Counted from the first letter of the stretch, positions 1-8,269 are shown. The stretch is DNA of 64,000 nt from an uncultured Oscillibacter sp. (GCA_910578935.1 CAJTSM010000015.1:5821-69820); one strand, 5' to 3'. Program-made: numbers and translations. The notes: a model not told the origin generated them from the letters alone.

Positions 1-22
1 CTCTCCTTGACGCTTATTTGTA

Positions 23-37
23 TGACAACTCTGTCAA
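23..37. promoter_or_regulatory. Inverted repeat near the left edge
   Basis: Positions 23-36 form a TGACA-N4-TGTCA palindrome. Read on the minus strand it includes a TTGACA hexamer, and positions 8-1 read AAGGAGAG, a Shine-Dalgarno-like sequence. This suggests the control region of a minus-strand gene that begins just outside the window. No good -10 box could be placed, so this is only a candidate operator or promoter. Confidence 0.3.
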
Positions 38-542
38 CCCGTATTTCGGAAAAAACCGCAAATTTATAATAGCAAACCATAGGGCAATCCCGGCACAAGC
101 AAAATACGCCCGCCGGAAGACTCCCATGGCACGGGCGCAATCCACAGGCAAGGCGGCAGGCCTGCCCAATGGCCGGTGAACCGTTCCGGCATATGCTTGC
201 TATCACCGGCATTATTGTCCTCTTTCTTGCGGCCTGTAAGAAAAAGTAACCGCCCGGTCCCTCAACTCCTGTAATCCGCCAGGGGGCAGCCGTCTACCGG
301 CCAGCGTCTTTTCTATGTTTAGGCCTTATTTGAAAATGGACGGAATTCCCAGTGGTGAGAGAGGTTTCCGCCGTTTGTCCGTTTTGACTTTTTTCGCGCA
401 AGGCCTAGAGCAGGCTATGCTGGCGGATCTCTTGCGTCCTGCACGGTTTTTCAATGACTTGCATTCTAGACCTGCAAACTTTGAAAATAGTAACCTTCCA
501 GGCTCCTTTTTAAAGGAGGGCCTCCAGCAAAGTCGAAAAGAA

Positions 543-583
543 GAGAACCCTACACCCATTGCATTGCAACGGATATAGGGTTT
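543..583 (-). terminator. Probable terminator of the tRNA operon
   Basis: On the minus strand, just past the CCA end of tRNA-Lys, AACCCTA and TAGGGTT can pair around a loop that holds a shorter internal stem. CTCTTCTTTTC follows. It is weaker than the other terminators in the window. Confidence 0.5.
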
Positions 584-589
584 CTTTCC

Positions 590-665
590 TGGTGACCCGG
601 CGGGGATTCGAACCCCGGACCCACTGCTTAAAAGGCAGTTGCTCTGCCGACTGAGCTACCGGGTC
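590..665 (-). tRNA. tRNA-Lys (anticodon TTT)
   Basis: The minus strand folds as a standard 76-nt tRNA: acceptor GACCCGG/CCGGGTC, D-arm TAGCTCAG, anticodon loop CTTTTAA, T-loop GGTTCGAATCC and an encoded CCA at 592-590. It is the last gene of a five-tRNA operon. The interval to tRNA-Gln, about 270 bp, holds a repeat. Confidence 0.97.
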
Positions 666-932
666 GTCGTCAGAACAAACTGCACTTCATGAATCCCGCC
701 CTTTGGGCTGGCTTCACTCCGTTTCGTTTGTTCTTCCTCTTCCCACCGAACCCGCTTGCGCTGGGCTCCGGCGGGGGTTAAACGCGATGCCTTCTCCCGT
801 CCCTCCGTCCCCCGCAGGGGTGGGGGTTGCTCAAGGGGGAGCCCGCTCCCCCTTGAAGGAGCGAAGAAATTTCCCGTCCGGCGCAGTTTTCGCCGCCAGG
901 CGGAAACGGAGCGGTAAGGGGAATTTCTGAGC
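666..932. repeat. Composite intergenic repeat between tRNA-Gln and tRNA-Lys
   Basis: Two repeat units sit side by side. Positions 861-932 form a hairpin unit that touches the CCA end of tRNA-Gln and recurs, nearly identical, at 18467-18539 next to tRNA-Arg. Positions 796-856 hold a segment shared with 63296-63352, including a perfect palindrome at 831-842/845-856. Open frames crossing this stretch have no protein-like features and were not called. Because tRNA-Lys lies downstream, this unit probably does not stop all transcription. Confidence 0.75.
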
Positions 933-1007
933 TGGCAGGGACGGCTGGACTCGAACCAGCGCATGAGGGAGTCAAAGTCCCTTGCCTTACCGCTTGGCTA
1001 CGTCCCC
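933..1007 (-). tRNA. tRNA-Gln (anticodon TTG)
   Basis: The minus strand gives a 75-nt tRNA with acceptor GGGGACG/CGTCCCT (a G-U first pair), anticodon loop CTTTGAC, T-loop GGTTCGAGTCC and an encoded CCA at 935-933. The hairpin repeat begins at the very next base downstream. Confidence 0.96.
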
Positions 1008-1059
1008 GTATAAGGAATAAGTGCGGGGACCGGGGAAAAGCCCCGATCCCCTGCTTTTG

Positions 1060-1137
<78 letters not shown>

Positions 1138-1180
1138 ACATATCAACCCTCTGAAAACCGCTGGACGAAGGGGAAGAGCT

Positions 1181-1257
1181 TGGTACGCCAGAAGGGACTC
1201 GAACCCCTGGCCTACTGCTTAGAAGGCAGTTGCTCTATCCGGCTGAGCTACTGGCGC
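1181..1257 (-). tRNA. tRNA-Arg (anticodon TCT)
   Basis: The minus strand folds as a 77-nt tRNA with acceptor GCGCCAG/CTGGCGT, anticodon loop CTTCTAA, T-loop GGTTCGAGTCC and an encoded CCA. It reads the AGA/AGG arginine codons and is the second gene of the operon. Confidence 0.96.
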
Positions 1258-1266
1258 AAATTTGGA

Positions 1267-1341
1267 TGGAGCAGGTGACGAGAATCGAACTCGCATCCCC
1301 AGCTTGGAAGGCTGGTGCCCTGACCATTGTGCTACACCTGC
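1267..1341 (-). tRNA. tRNA-Gly (anticodon TCC)
   Basis: The minus strand gives a 75-nt tRNA with acceptor GCAGGTG/CACCTGC, anticodon TCC in loop CTTCCAA and an encoded CCA. It is the first gene of the operon, about 50 nt behind its promoter. Confidence 0.96.
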
Positions 1342-1391
1342 GTAGACCTTGGCCGCAAGGTCTTGACCCCCTGAAAATCGTCAGCTTGGAC

Positions 1392-1420
1392 ATCATACCA
1401 TGAAACCCTCCCGCTGTCAA
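1392..1420 (-). promoter_or_regulatory. Sigma-A promoter of the tRNA operon
   Basis: On the minus strand TTGACA (1420-1415), a 17-nt spacer and TATGAT (1397-1392) form a near-consensus vegetative promoter that points into tRNA-Gly. Confidence 0.85.
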
Positions 1421-1460
1421 GCGGTCTTCAGGAGTTTTCCCGCAAATTTCGGAAATTTTT

Positions 1461-2084
1461 TCAATGCCCCAATTCCAGGAAGGCTCTGAGCAGCCGCCGG
1501 CTCAGAGCCGGATTTCCCAGCCGCTCCGGATGCCACTGCACCGCCCACACCGGCAGCCGTTCATGGCAGAGGGCCTCCACTATGCCGTCCTCCGCCCACT
1601 GAACCGCCCGGAGGCCGCTGCCCAGCCGGTCCGCAGCCTGGTGGTGGGCACTGTTGACCTCCGCACAAGCTCCACACAGCTCCAGCAGGGGAGAGGGGCC
1701 CGTCCGCACGCTGTGAAACCGGTCGCCGTCCGGCCCGGCGCTGTGGCCGGGAATCTCCTGAAGCAGCGTCCCGCCAAAGAAAACGTTGATGGCCTGCAGC
1801 CCCCGGCAAATCCCCAGCACCGGTTTTCCCGCGGCGGTGTACTCCTGAAGCAGTGCGAATTCCTCTTCATCCCGCTCCGGTTCCAGGTTCCGGGAGGCGG
1901 CGTTCTCCTGCCCATACCGCCAGGGCTCCAGATCTCCTCCGCCGGGGAGCAGCAGCGCATCCCACTTCATCTCCCGACTCTTGCCGGCGTCTCCAAACAC
2001 CGCCCGCCCTCCGGCGGACTCCACCCAGCGGCGGTAGTTGACAAAACGCTTCGGTTCTCCCCAGATATACACGGTTTCCACCAT
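1461..2084 (-). CDS. Class I glutamine-amidotransferase-like hydrolase (peptidase C26)
   Basis: This 207-residue protein resembles gamma-glutamyl-gamma-aminobutyrate hydrolases (PuuD type), cytosolic enzymes that cut gamma-glutamyl amide bonds. The triad is visible: nucleophile Cys93 in GICRG, and His185 and Glu187 in WHPE. An oxyanion PGGGD motif lies near residue 47. It is slightly shorter than typical PuuD (about 250 residues). The ATG follows a GGGAGGG ribosome site. It stands alone between the tRNA promoter and a gene-free stretch, so the true substrate (gamma-glutamyl-GABA or another gamma-glutamyl compound) is not shown by context. Confidence 0.85.
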   Translation of the reverse strand: MVETVYIWGEPKRFVNYRRWVESAGGRAVFGDAGKSREMKWDALLLPGGGDLEPWRYGQENAASRNLEPERDEEEFALLQEYTAAGKPVLGICRGLQAINVFFGGTLLQEIPGHSAGPDGDRFHSVRTGPSPLLELCGACAEVNSAHHQAADRLGSGLRAVQWAEDGIVEALCHERLPVWAVQWHPERLGNPALSRRLLRAFLELGH

Positions 2085-2410
2085 ATGCGATCCCTCCCGG
2101 ATGATCCTGCTCCAGCCTATGCGCCGGGTCTTTTTGTGGTGACGGATATTGACTTAAAAGGGGGTTCGTAGTATGATTTTATAATCAGCACAGTTGAAAA
2201 GAATCCAAAGGATTCTTTATCGGCGCGGCACTTGACTTCATAGAAAACGCATGGGCGCTTTGCGCCCCGGCGAACCTTTGGTTCACCGGCAGAAAAGAAG
2301 TATCCTTTTCTTTTCTGCCGCGTTGACTATAGCAGACTGCGGAGCCGATGCGCTCCCCGTTATAGAAATAAAGAGAGCCGCCTGACACACAGAATGGGGG
2401 ATATTCCGGG
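2085..2410. other. Intergenic stretch with hairpins
   Basis: No gene is supported here. The stretch holds AAAGAATCC/GGATTCTTT (about 2198-2219), a hairpin form also present near 8583-8605, a GGGCGC/GCGCCC pair near 2251-2264 and an AAAAGAAG/CTTTTCTTTT region near 2293-2316. These look like terminators or small repeats. Confidence 0.4.
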
Positions 2411-2980
2411 ATGAAACGACTGATTTCCTTGACCTTGACGCTCCTGCTGCTTATAGCCCTGACCGCCTGCGGACAGCGCGGCGGCGATGCCTCCGGCAGT
2501 GAGAGCGGCAGCGACGTATATGCCGAAGGCGGCTATGGCGAGGGCCGTGCCGGCGATACCATTCACTCCGCATTCATGGACTTCAGCGTAAACAGCGCCT
2601 ATACCACCGCCCTTTACAGCGGTCATACCGCCCCGGAGGGCATGAAGGTACTGGTGGTGGAGATCACCATCAAAAACACCTTTCACGAGAGCCTTCCCAT
2701 GTGGGACGATGACTTCCAGGGTCAGTGGAGCGCCAGCGCGGAAACCGACGAGTTTGCCTGGCCCATTACCGAAGGCGAGGACGGCGGCAGCCTGGACACC
2801 GTCTCGGAAGAACAGTTCCCCGCCGAGTATGAGCTGGCCGTCAATGAGTCCCGGACCGGAGTCCTGGTCTTTGACGTACCCGCGGACGAAAAGGACTTCT
2901 CCATCTCTCACAGAGAGCTTTTCAGCGACGACAGTGAAGGAAACACATTTTTTGTGTATTTCACCGCCGAGGAAAAATAA
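2411..2980 (+). CDS. Lipoprotein with a DUF4352-like domain
   Basis: The 189-residue product begins with a lipoprotein signal: MKR, a leucine-rich core and lipobox LTAC with Cys20. A Gly/Ser-rich linker and then a beta-rich domain follow. Phrases such as MKVLVVEITIKNT and the TGVLVFDVP strand match the telokin-like DUF4352 family found in surface lipoproteins of Gram-positive bacteria. It should be anchored to the outer face of the membrane. Its function is unknown; DUF4352 domains are often accessory or binding modules. The ribosome site is weak. It converges on the next gene across a shared terminator. Confidence 0.75.
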   Translation: MKRLISLTLTLLLLIALTACGQRGGDASGSESGSDVYAEGGYGEGRAGDTIHSAFMDFSVNSAYTTALYSGHTAPEGMKVLVVEITIKNTFHESLPMWDDDFQGQWSASAETDEFAWPITEGEDGGSLDTVSEEQFPAEYELAVNESRTGVLVFDVPADEKDFSISHRELFSDDSEGNTFFVYFTAEEK

Positions 2981-2994
2981 ACACGCAGTTCGAA

Positions 2995-3017
2995 ACAGAG
3001 CGGCTTTGCCGCTCTGT
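2995..3017. terminator. Bidirectional terminator between convergent genes
   Basis: ACAGAGCGGC and GCCGCTCTGT pair across a TTT loop between two converging stop codons. The T-tract is short on both sides. Confidence 0.65.
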
Positions 3018-3022
3018 TCGCT

Positions 3023-3769
3023 TTATCCGGCCCAGCGGGCCAGCAGGAACAGCAGGCAGGTGTGGGCGGGATAATAAAAGTAGAAAAACCATTTCCAGCC
3101 CCTTCCTCTCTCTCCATTGTACCGCAGGATCAGCGGCAGGGCCAGAACCATCATCCACTGGACGGGGGCATAGCCATACAGCGCCTCCGCGCTGAATTGG
3201 TAGATACAAAACACCAGGTAAACAGCGGCCAGAGCTTCCCGGCGGTCCCGGAGGAAATACAGGGCCAGCCCCAGGGCAATGAATGCGAAGCCGTATTCGT
3301 TCACCGCCAGATTCGGAACCACGCCGGTGAGGGTGTCCCCGCTGAAATCCCGGGTGAACGGCAGCAGGAAGGGAAGCAGCCCGTACAGAACCTGGACCAG
3401 AGCGGCGGCTCCCAGCAGCAGCCCGCCCCGCTTCCGGTCCTTCTGGTACAGCTCCAGGGTGCTGATCAGGAAGCCCGTCAGAAACAGGGGCAGGAAAATG
3501 TTGTGATTTCCGTAGCCGTTTTCCGAAGGAAACCGGGCGTCCAGGAACAGGCCCAGGGCCGTCATGAAAAGGCTCATGAAATAAAGGCGCAGGAGATACC
3601 GCTTCCGGCTCCGGGTATGGGAATAGCCCTGGACCATGCAGAAAAGGAACAGGGGATACGCTCCCCGTCCCAGCCAGCGAAACCAGACCGGAGCCGCCGG
3701 GAAGTAAAAACCGATGTGGTCCAGGGTCATCAGGACCGCCGCCGTCAGCTTCAGGGAAAAGGCTGTCAT
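3023..3769 (-). CDS. TraX-family membrane protein
   Basis: The 248-residue protein has about eight hydrophobic segments and the family signature near the N terminus (KLTAAVLMTLDHIGFYFP, then WFRWLGRGAYPLFLFCMVQGY). TraX (PF05857) was first described as the F-pilin N-acetylating protein and belongs to the integral-membrane acyltransferase superfamily; chromosomal Firmicutes copies are common and have no known substrate. The gene is alone, with no conjugation genes nearby, so a role in acetylating an envelope or peptide substrate is inference. The ATG follows AGGAG with an 8-nt spacer. Confidence 0.8.
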   Translation of the reverse strand: MTAFSLKLTAAVLMTLDHIGFYFPAAPVWFRWLGRGAYPLFLFCMVQGYSHTRSRKRYLLRLYFMSLFMTALGLFLDARFPSENGYGNHNIFLPLFLTGFLISTLELYQKDRKRGGLLLGAAALVQVLYGLLPFLLPFTRDFSGDTLTGVVPNLAVNEYGFAFIALGLALYFLRDRREALAAVYLVFCIYQFSAEALYGYAPVQWMMVLALPLILRYNGERGRGWKWFFYFYYPAHTCLLFLLARWAG

Positions 3770-3868
3770 TGTCTCAGCTCCTGTCTTGATGGGATGTGGA
3801 AAGCCCGCTCATATACCACACGAAACGGCGGGGCTTTTTTCTTCAAAATCCCGCCGGGATTTTCCTGG

Positions 3869-3897
3869 TTGCTATTTCCATCCAGTCTTGTTATAAT
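3869..3897 (+). promoter_or_regulatory. Sigma-A promoter before the C_GCAxxG gene
   Basis: TTGCTA (3869-3874), a 17-nt spacer and TATAAT (3892-3897) lie about 50 nt before the start codon. A short palindrome of AAAATCCC/GGGATTTT type sits just upstream at 3845-3863. Confidence 0.8.
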
Positions 3898-3949
3898 GCC
3901 CTCATGAGAACAGGCTTTTAGCTGGATATTATGGAGAGGAGATAATTTT

Positions 3950-4417
3950 ATGGATCGCTGCGCGCTGGCGTATCAATATCATAAGGAGGGCTGGAACTGC
4001 GCCCAGTCCGTGGCGGGGGCCTGTGCCGGTCTGGCGGGCCGGACGCCGGAGGAGGTCCTGCCCCTCATGGGCGGCTTCGGCGGCGGTATGGGCGGCAGCC
4101 ATGAGGAGATCTGCGGCGCCGTCAGCGGCGGCGCGCTGATTTTAAGCCTCTGCTTCCCCTTCGACAAGCAGGGGGATCAGGAGGCCAAGCGGAACGTCTA
4201 CCGGATCACCAAGGAGTACCGCAGCCGCTTCCACGAGGTCTTTGGCCACACCCGCTGTACCGACCTGCTTCAAGCCCGGCCCGGCGTCACGGAGAAAACC
4301 CCAGCCGCCCAGCGCCTGGGCGTCACCGCTCACTGCGACAATATGATTGTCACCGCGGTGGAGCTGCTGGAGGCCCTGGTGCAGGAGGAGCGGAACGCTC
4401 AGGGAGGTACGGCATGA
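3950..4417 (+). CDS. C_GCAxxG_C_C family redox protein
   Basis: The 155-residue protein carries the full cysteine pattern of PF09719: Cys17 in NCAQSV, glycine-rich GGFGGGMGG (41-49), Cys55 in CGAVSG, Cys103 and Cys129. The family is thought to bind a metal or redox cofactor and is often near oxidoreductases or transporters in anaerobes, but its biochemistry is unsettled. Its stop codon overlaps the next gene's ATG (ATGA), so the two are translationally coupled to a sodium symporter. It has its own sigma-A promoter. The pairing suggests a redox-linked role in handling the transported solute, which is inference. Confidence 0.85.
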   Translation: MDRCALAYQYHKEGWNCAQSVAGACAGLAGRTPEEVLPLMGGFGGGMGGSHEEICGAVSGGALILSLCFPFDKQGDQEAKRNVYRITKEYRSRFHEVFGHTRCTDLLQARPGVTEKTPAAQRLGVTAHCDNMIVTAVELLEALVQEERNAQGGTA

Positions 4418-5745
4418 GCCACGATCACAAGAAACGCCAGTTCAGCAGCCAGTGGGGCTTCGTCCTCTCCGCGGTGGGTTCGGCGGTAGGCATGGCCAAC
4501 GTGTGGGGCTTCCCCGCCAAGATGGGCAGCTACGGCGGCGGGGCCTTTCTCATCGCCTACCTGATTTTCATCGCCCTGTTCGGCACCGTGGGCCTGGCGG
4601 CGGAGTACGCCGTGGGCCGCCGGGCCCGGACGGGCACCCTGGGGGCCTATGAGATGGCCTGGGGCACGAGGAAGAAGGAACTGGGGAAGGCCGGGGGACT
4701 TTTGGGCTGGCTCCCCCTGGCGGGGTCCATGTGCATCGCCCTGGGCTACGCGGTCATCATCGCCTATGTGCTGAAGGCCTTTGCCAGCTCCCTCACCGGG
4801 GAGCTGATGACGGCGGACACCGCCGCCTGGTTCGAGAGCTTCTCCCTGGCGGACTACTCCGTCATTCCCTTCCACGCCGTCGTCGTGGTGGGGACTCTGC
4901 TGACCCTCCTCCTGGGGGCCAAGAGCATCGAGAAGAGCAACAAGGTCATGATGCCCCTGTTCTTCCTGATCTTCCTCATCCTGGCGGTGCGGGTGGCCTT
5001 CCTCCCCGGCGCGGCGGAGGGCTACCGCTACATGTTCTCCCCCCGGTGGGAAGAGCTGCTGGACCCCATGGTCTGGATCTGGGCCATGGGACAGGCCTTC
5101 TTCTCGTTGTCCATCACCGGCAGCGGCATGATCGTCTACGGGGCCTATCTGGACACGGCGGAGGACGTGGCGAAGCTGGCCAAGCGGACGGCCCTCTTCG
5201 ACACCATCGCGGCCCTGGTGGCCGCCCTGGTGATGATCCCCGCCTGTTTTGCCTACGGGCTGGACATCGGGGCGGGCCCCTCTTTGCTCTTCGTCACCCT
5301 GCCCCGGATTTTACAGGACATCCCCCTGGGGCGGCTGTTCGCCGTGATTCTCTATGTCGCCATGATTTTTGCCGGGGTCAGCTCCCTCCAGAACATGTTT
5401 GAGGCGGTGGGGGAGTCCCTGCTCCACAAGTTCCCCAAACTCAGCCGGAAGGCCATGCTGATTTTGCTGTGCGTGGTGTGCCTGGGAATCGGCCTTCATA
5501 TGGAGCCCATCTTCAAGTGGGGCCCCTGGATGGACATTGTCTCCATCTACATCATCCCCATCGGGGCCACCCTGGGGGCGGTGAGCTGGTTCTGGATCAT
5601 GCGCCGGGAGGATCTGATGGACGAGGTGGACAAGGGGGCGGACAAGGCCCCCGGGGCTTGGTGGTACCACATCGGGCGGTATGTGTACGTGCCCTGCGCC
5701 GTGATCTTGTGCCTGGTGGCGCTGTGCATGAAGGTGGCGTTCTGA
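4414..5745 (+). CDS. Sodium-dependent NSS-family transporter
   Basis: The 443-residue membrane protein belongs to the neurotransmitter:sodium symporter family (LeuT fold; bacterial members import amino acids such as Trp, Tyr or Leu with Na+). It opens with the sodium-site signature WGFVLSAVGSAVGMANVWGFP and has about 11 membrane segments, consistent with the 11-helix bacterial subfamily (MhsT, Tyt1). The ATG overlaps the preceding C_GCAxxG stop codon. A paralogue lies at 6917-8269 on the other strand. Substrate cannot be read from sequence. Confidence 0.92.
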   Translation: MSHDHKKRQFSSQWGFVLSAVGSAVGMANVWGFPAKMGSYGGGAFLIAYLIFIALFGTVGLAAEYAVGRRARTGTLGAYEMAWGTRKKELGKAGGLLGWLPLAGSMCIALGYAVIIAYVLKAFASSLTGELMTADTAAWFESFSLADYSVIPFHAVVVVGTLLTLLLGAKSIEKSNKVMMPLFFLIFLILAVRVAFLPGAAEGYRYMFSPRWEELLDPMVWIWAMGQAFFSLSITGSGMIVYGAYLDTAEDVAKLAKRTALFDTIAALVAALVMIPACFAYGLDIGAGPSLLFVTLPRILQDIPLGRLFAVILYVAMIFAGVSSLQNMFEAVGESLLHKFPKLSRKAMLILLCVVCLGIGLHMEPIFKWGPWMDIVSIYIIPIGATLGAVSWFWIMRREDLMDEVDKGADKAPGAWWYHIGRYVYVPCAVILCLVALCMKVAF

Positions 5746-5858
5746 CGCCTCAGCCGCATCCCCCCAAAGCTTCCGCTGGTCATTAACTTCTGCTCTGGTT
5801 TGCCGATAGAAAAAATAAGGAAAACCTTGATGGGAAGAAATGGGGAGTGAGGTATCTT

Positions 5859-6683
5859 ATGGATAGTACGATTCAAGCCAATTATGGAACGAGAACTTAT
5901 GACACCCCTGCCAAGGCCCGCGAGGCCAAGCGGACCGGGACACAGGCCAGCAGCTTTCTTGATATGGCGGCGCAGGCCAGCAGCCGCAGAACAGGCGCGC
6001 CGGCAGCCGGCATGAGCGGCCTTATGGGCGCGGCAGGTCTGCCCGCCGGGCTGATGATGGATCTGTCGGTGCGGGCCGCCGGGCAGGCGGGGAGCGTAGA
6101 AGCGGCGGAAGCGGTGGAGGCCCCCTCTCTGGAAACCATGCTGAAAGCCAAATATCCCAACATCCATTATCACGTTTTTGACGCCAGCAGCGGCTATTGG
6201 AGAACACGGAACGACTATCCTCACTATCTGTTGTACCAGGACGGAGACAAGGCCAAAGAAACGCTGGAAAATTGGCAGCCCAACGGGGCCAATCCCTTTT
6301 ACGGCTCCATAGACGGCAGGTTTACCGCTCCGAAGGAGATTCACGCCCTGGGCAACGTCCCTCCCGGGAGTAAGGCCGTGGTCATCCATCCCAAGGTACA
6401 GGAGCGCATGGAGAAAGACCCGGCCTATGCCCAGGAGATTTACGCAAAGATCGACGCGTGGTTTGCTTTTGACGTGGCGCGGAACGAGGCCGTTATGCCC
6501 GGAAGTACGTGGGATATGTCCCAGGCCGTTGCCATCGGGGAGGACGGAAATATCTGCAATGCCTGTTCCAGCAGTCCCGGCAGGATTACCTACTCTAAAA
6601 GCGGCTCTGACGATGAAGAGAGCTGGTGGGATCTGCGTATGGCCCGCCACGCCGAGTTTATGAAGCTGGCGGCGGAGAAGTAG
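5859..6683 (+). pseudogene. Unknown protein, probably truncated by an in-frame amber codon
   Basis: An ATG behind a GAGG site (5859) starts a 274-codon frame ending at TAG 6681-6683. It resembles the clostridial DUF6033-type proteins only loosely: a low-complexity Ala/Met/Gly N terminus, then a globular part with SLETMLKAKYPNIHYHVFD and two cysteines near ICNACSSS. No signal peptide or membrane segment is evident. The same frame stays open after the TAG for 59 more codons (IQRRMQASDLL... to TGA 6860-6862), with normal codon use, and ends directly at a terminator. The original gene therefore probably ran to 6862. Function unknown. A GTG at 5847 is an alternative start. Confidence 0.6.
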
Positions 6684-6864
6684 ATCCAGCGGCGTATGCA
6701 GGCTTCCGATCTGCTATCGGCCAGTACGGCGAAATCCCGGCTTGCCCGCATGATGAACGAGGGGAATTTGCGGGCGGTCTTCGGTGACGAGATTGCCGGC
6801 ATTCCCACCGAAACCGTTTTGGCAGTCACGCAAGCCCATGTCTTTTCTGCCTCTTTGACATGAC

Positions 6865-6894
6865 AAAGGCGGCGGGGATTTCCCCGCCGCCTTT
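6865..6894. terminator. Bidirectional terminator
   Basis: AAAGGCGGCGGGG and CCCCGCCGCCTTT form a 13-bp stem between two converging genes. It starts 2 nt after the downstream TGA (6860-6862) of the interrupted gene, which supports that TGA as the original gene end. Confidence 0.85.
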
Positions 6895-6916
6895 CCTTAT
6901 GCGCAATTTGAGCGGT

Positions 6917-8269
6917 TTACAGCAGTCCCTGCACCAGAATAATCAGAATCAGCACCGGCAGGACAAACTGGAAGTAGGGCCACAGCCACCGGGGCATTTT
7001 CAGGCCCTCTCCGGCGTTGGCCTCCTCCAGATAACGGTCGTAACCCCAGCCGCTCTTGCTGACACAAAACAGAAGGTACACCAGGGAGCCCAAGGGCAGC
7101 AGCAGGTTCGAAACAAGGAAGTCCTCACTGTCCAGCACGTCCCGGCCGCCGATGAGGTGGAGGCCGCTCCAGAGGTTGCAGCCCAGGACGCAGGGCATGC
7201 TGGCGAGAAGCACGAATACGCAGTTCACCAAGGCCGCCTTCTTCCTTGTCCAGCCGAAGTTGTCGATGGCGTTGGCCTGGAGATTCTCAAAAACGGCGAT
7301 GACCGTGGAAAAGCTGGCGAAGGTCATGAACAGGAAGAACAGCGCGCCCCACAGGCGGCCTCCCGCCATGTTCTGGAAGACCTTGGGCAGAATCATGAAG
7401 ATCAGCGCCGGGCCCTGTCCCGGCTCCACCTGGAAAGCAAAGCAGGCCGGGAAGATGATGAGGCCCGCCATGAGAGCCACAAAGGTATCCAGCAGGCAGA
7501 TCCGCACCGCTTCGCTGGTGAGGGTGTTGTCCCGGCTCATGTAGCTGCCGAAGATTTCCATGGCGGCAATGCCAAGGCTCAGAGTAAAGAACGCCTGATT
7601 CATGGCGGCGGTGATCACGTGGCCCAGGCCCGCCTCCGCCGCCCGCTGGAAGTCGGGCAGGAGATAGAACTTCACACCCTCCATGCCGCCGGGGAGCATC
7701 AGGCTGTGAACGGCCAGCACGACGATGAGGGTCAGCAATCCCAGCATCATCCACTTAGTGATCCGCTCCAAGCCCTTCTGGAGGCCGAAGCTCACCACCA
7801 AAAAGCCCGCCAGCACCGTCAAAACCATCCAGCAGGTCATCTCCACGGGATTTCCTAGCATAGCGGGGAAGACTCCCTCCACCGCTTCGGCGGCAAGGCC
7901 GTCAAAGGCCCCGCCGGCGAACTTGAAAAAGTAGCCCAGCATCCAGCCGGAGACGGTGGTGTAGTACATCATCAAAAGGCAGCAGCCCGCCACGCAGAAC
8001 CAGCCGTGGATATGCCACTTGCTGCCCGGTTTTTGCAGGGCCTGATAGCCCTGGACGGCGCTCTTGCGGCTGGCCCGGCCCACCGCCAGCTCCATAGTCA
8101 GCACCGGCACGCCCATGACCGCCAGGAACAGCAGATAGAACAGCACAAATACGCCGCCGCCGTTCTCCCCGGTGACATAGGGGAATTTCCATACGTTGCC
8201 GATGCCAATGGCACAGCCCGCGCTTACCAGCAGGAAGCCCAGGCGGGATTGAAAACGCTCCCGTTTCAT
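6917..8269 (-). CDS. Sodium-dependent NSS-family transporter (second copy)
   Basis: The 450-residue membrane protein has the NSS signature RLGFLLVSAGCAIGIGNVWKFP at its N terminus and about 11 to 12 hydrophobic segments. It is a clear paralogue of the 4414-5745 product but diverged (GCAIG rather than GSAVG in the first sodium-site helix). The chosen ATG (MKRERFQS) follows GAGAGGG; an in-frame TTG at 8305 would add 12 charged residues and is less likely. Likely an amino-acid/Na+ symporter; substrate unknown. Confidence 0.92.
   Translation of the reverse strand: MKRERFQSRLGFLLVSAGCAIGIGNVWKFPYVTGENGGGVFVLFYLLFLAVMGVPVLTMELAVGRASRKSAVQGYQALQKPGSKWHIHGWFCVAGCCLLMMYYTTVSGWMLGYFFKFAGGAFDGLAAEAVEGVFPAMLGNPVEMTCWMVLTVLAGFLVVSFGLQKGLERITKWMMLGLLTLIVVLAVHSLMLPGGMEGVKFYLLPDFQRAAEAGLGHVITAAMNQAFFTLSLGIAAMEIFGSYMSRDNTLTSEAVRICLLDTFVALMAGLIIFPACFAFQVEPGQGPALIFMILPKVFQNMAGGRLWGALFFLFMTFASFSTVIAVFENLQANAIDNFGWTRKKAALVNCVFVLLASMPCVLGCNLWSGLHLIGGRDVLDSEDFLVSNLLLPLGSLVYLLFCVSKSGWGYDRYLEEANAGEGLKMPRWLWPYFQFVLPVLILIILVQGLL

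Larger units (their letters stand above)
1..589. other. Gene-poor left edge
   Basis: No convincing gene was found here. The longer open frames (315-578 and its antisense) lack family resemblance and a ribosome site. A 26-codon frame at 169-249 encodes a hydrophobic peptide ending in a lipobox-like LAAC followed by lysines, but has no clear ribosome site. The stretch 339-520 is AT-rich and resembles intergenic repeat debris. Confidence 0.5.

Noticed and set aside
315..578. 87-codon frame and its antisense partner before the tRNA cluster
   Set aside because: No ribosome site, no family likeness, and the 3' part overlaps the tRNA operon terminator.
1464..2171. 235-codon plus-strand frame opposite the C26 hydrolase
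   Set aside because: Antisense shadow of a gene with an intact catalytic triad.
2185..2388. 67-codon minus frame in the intergenic stretch
   Set aside because: Covers hairpins; no ribosome site or motif.
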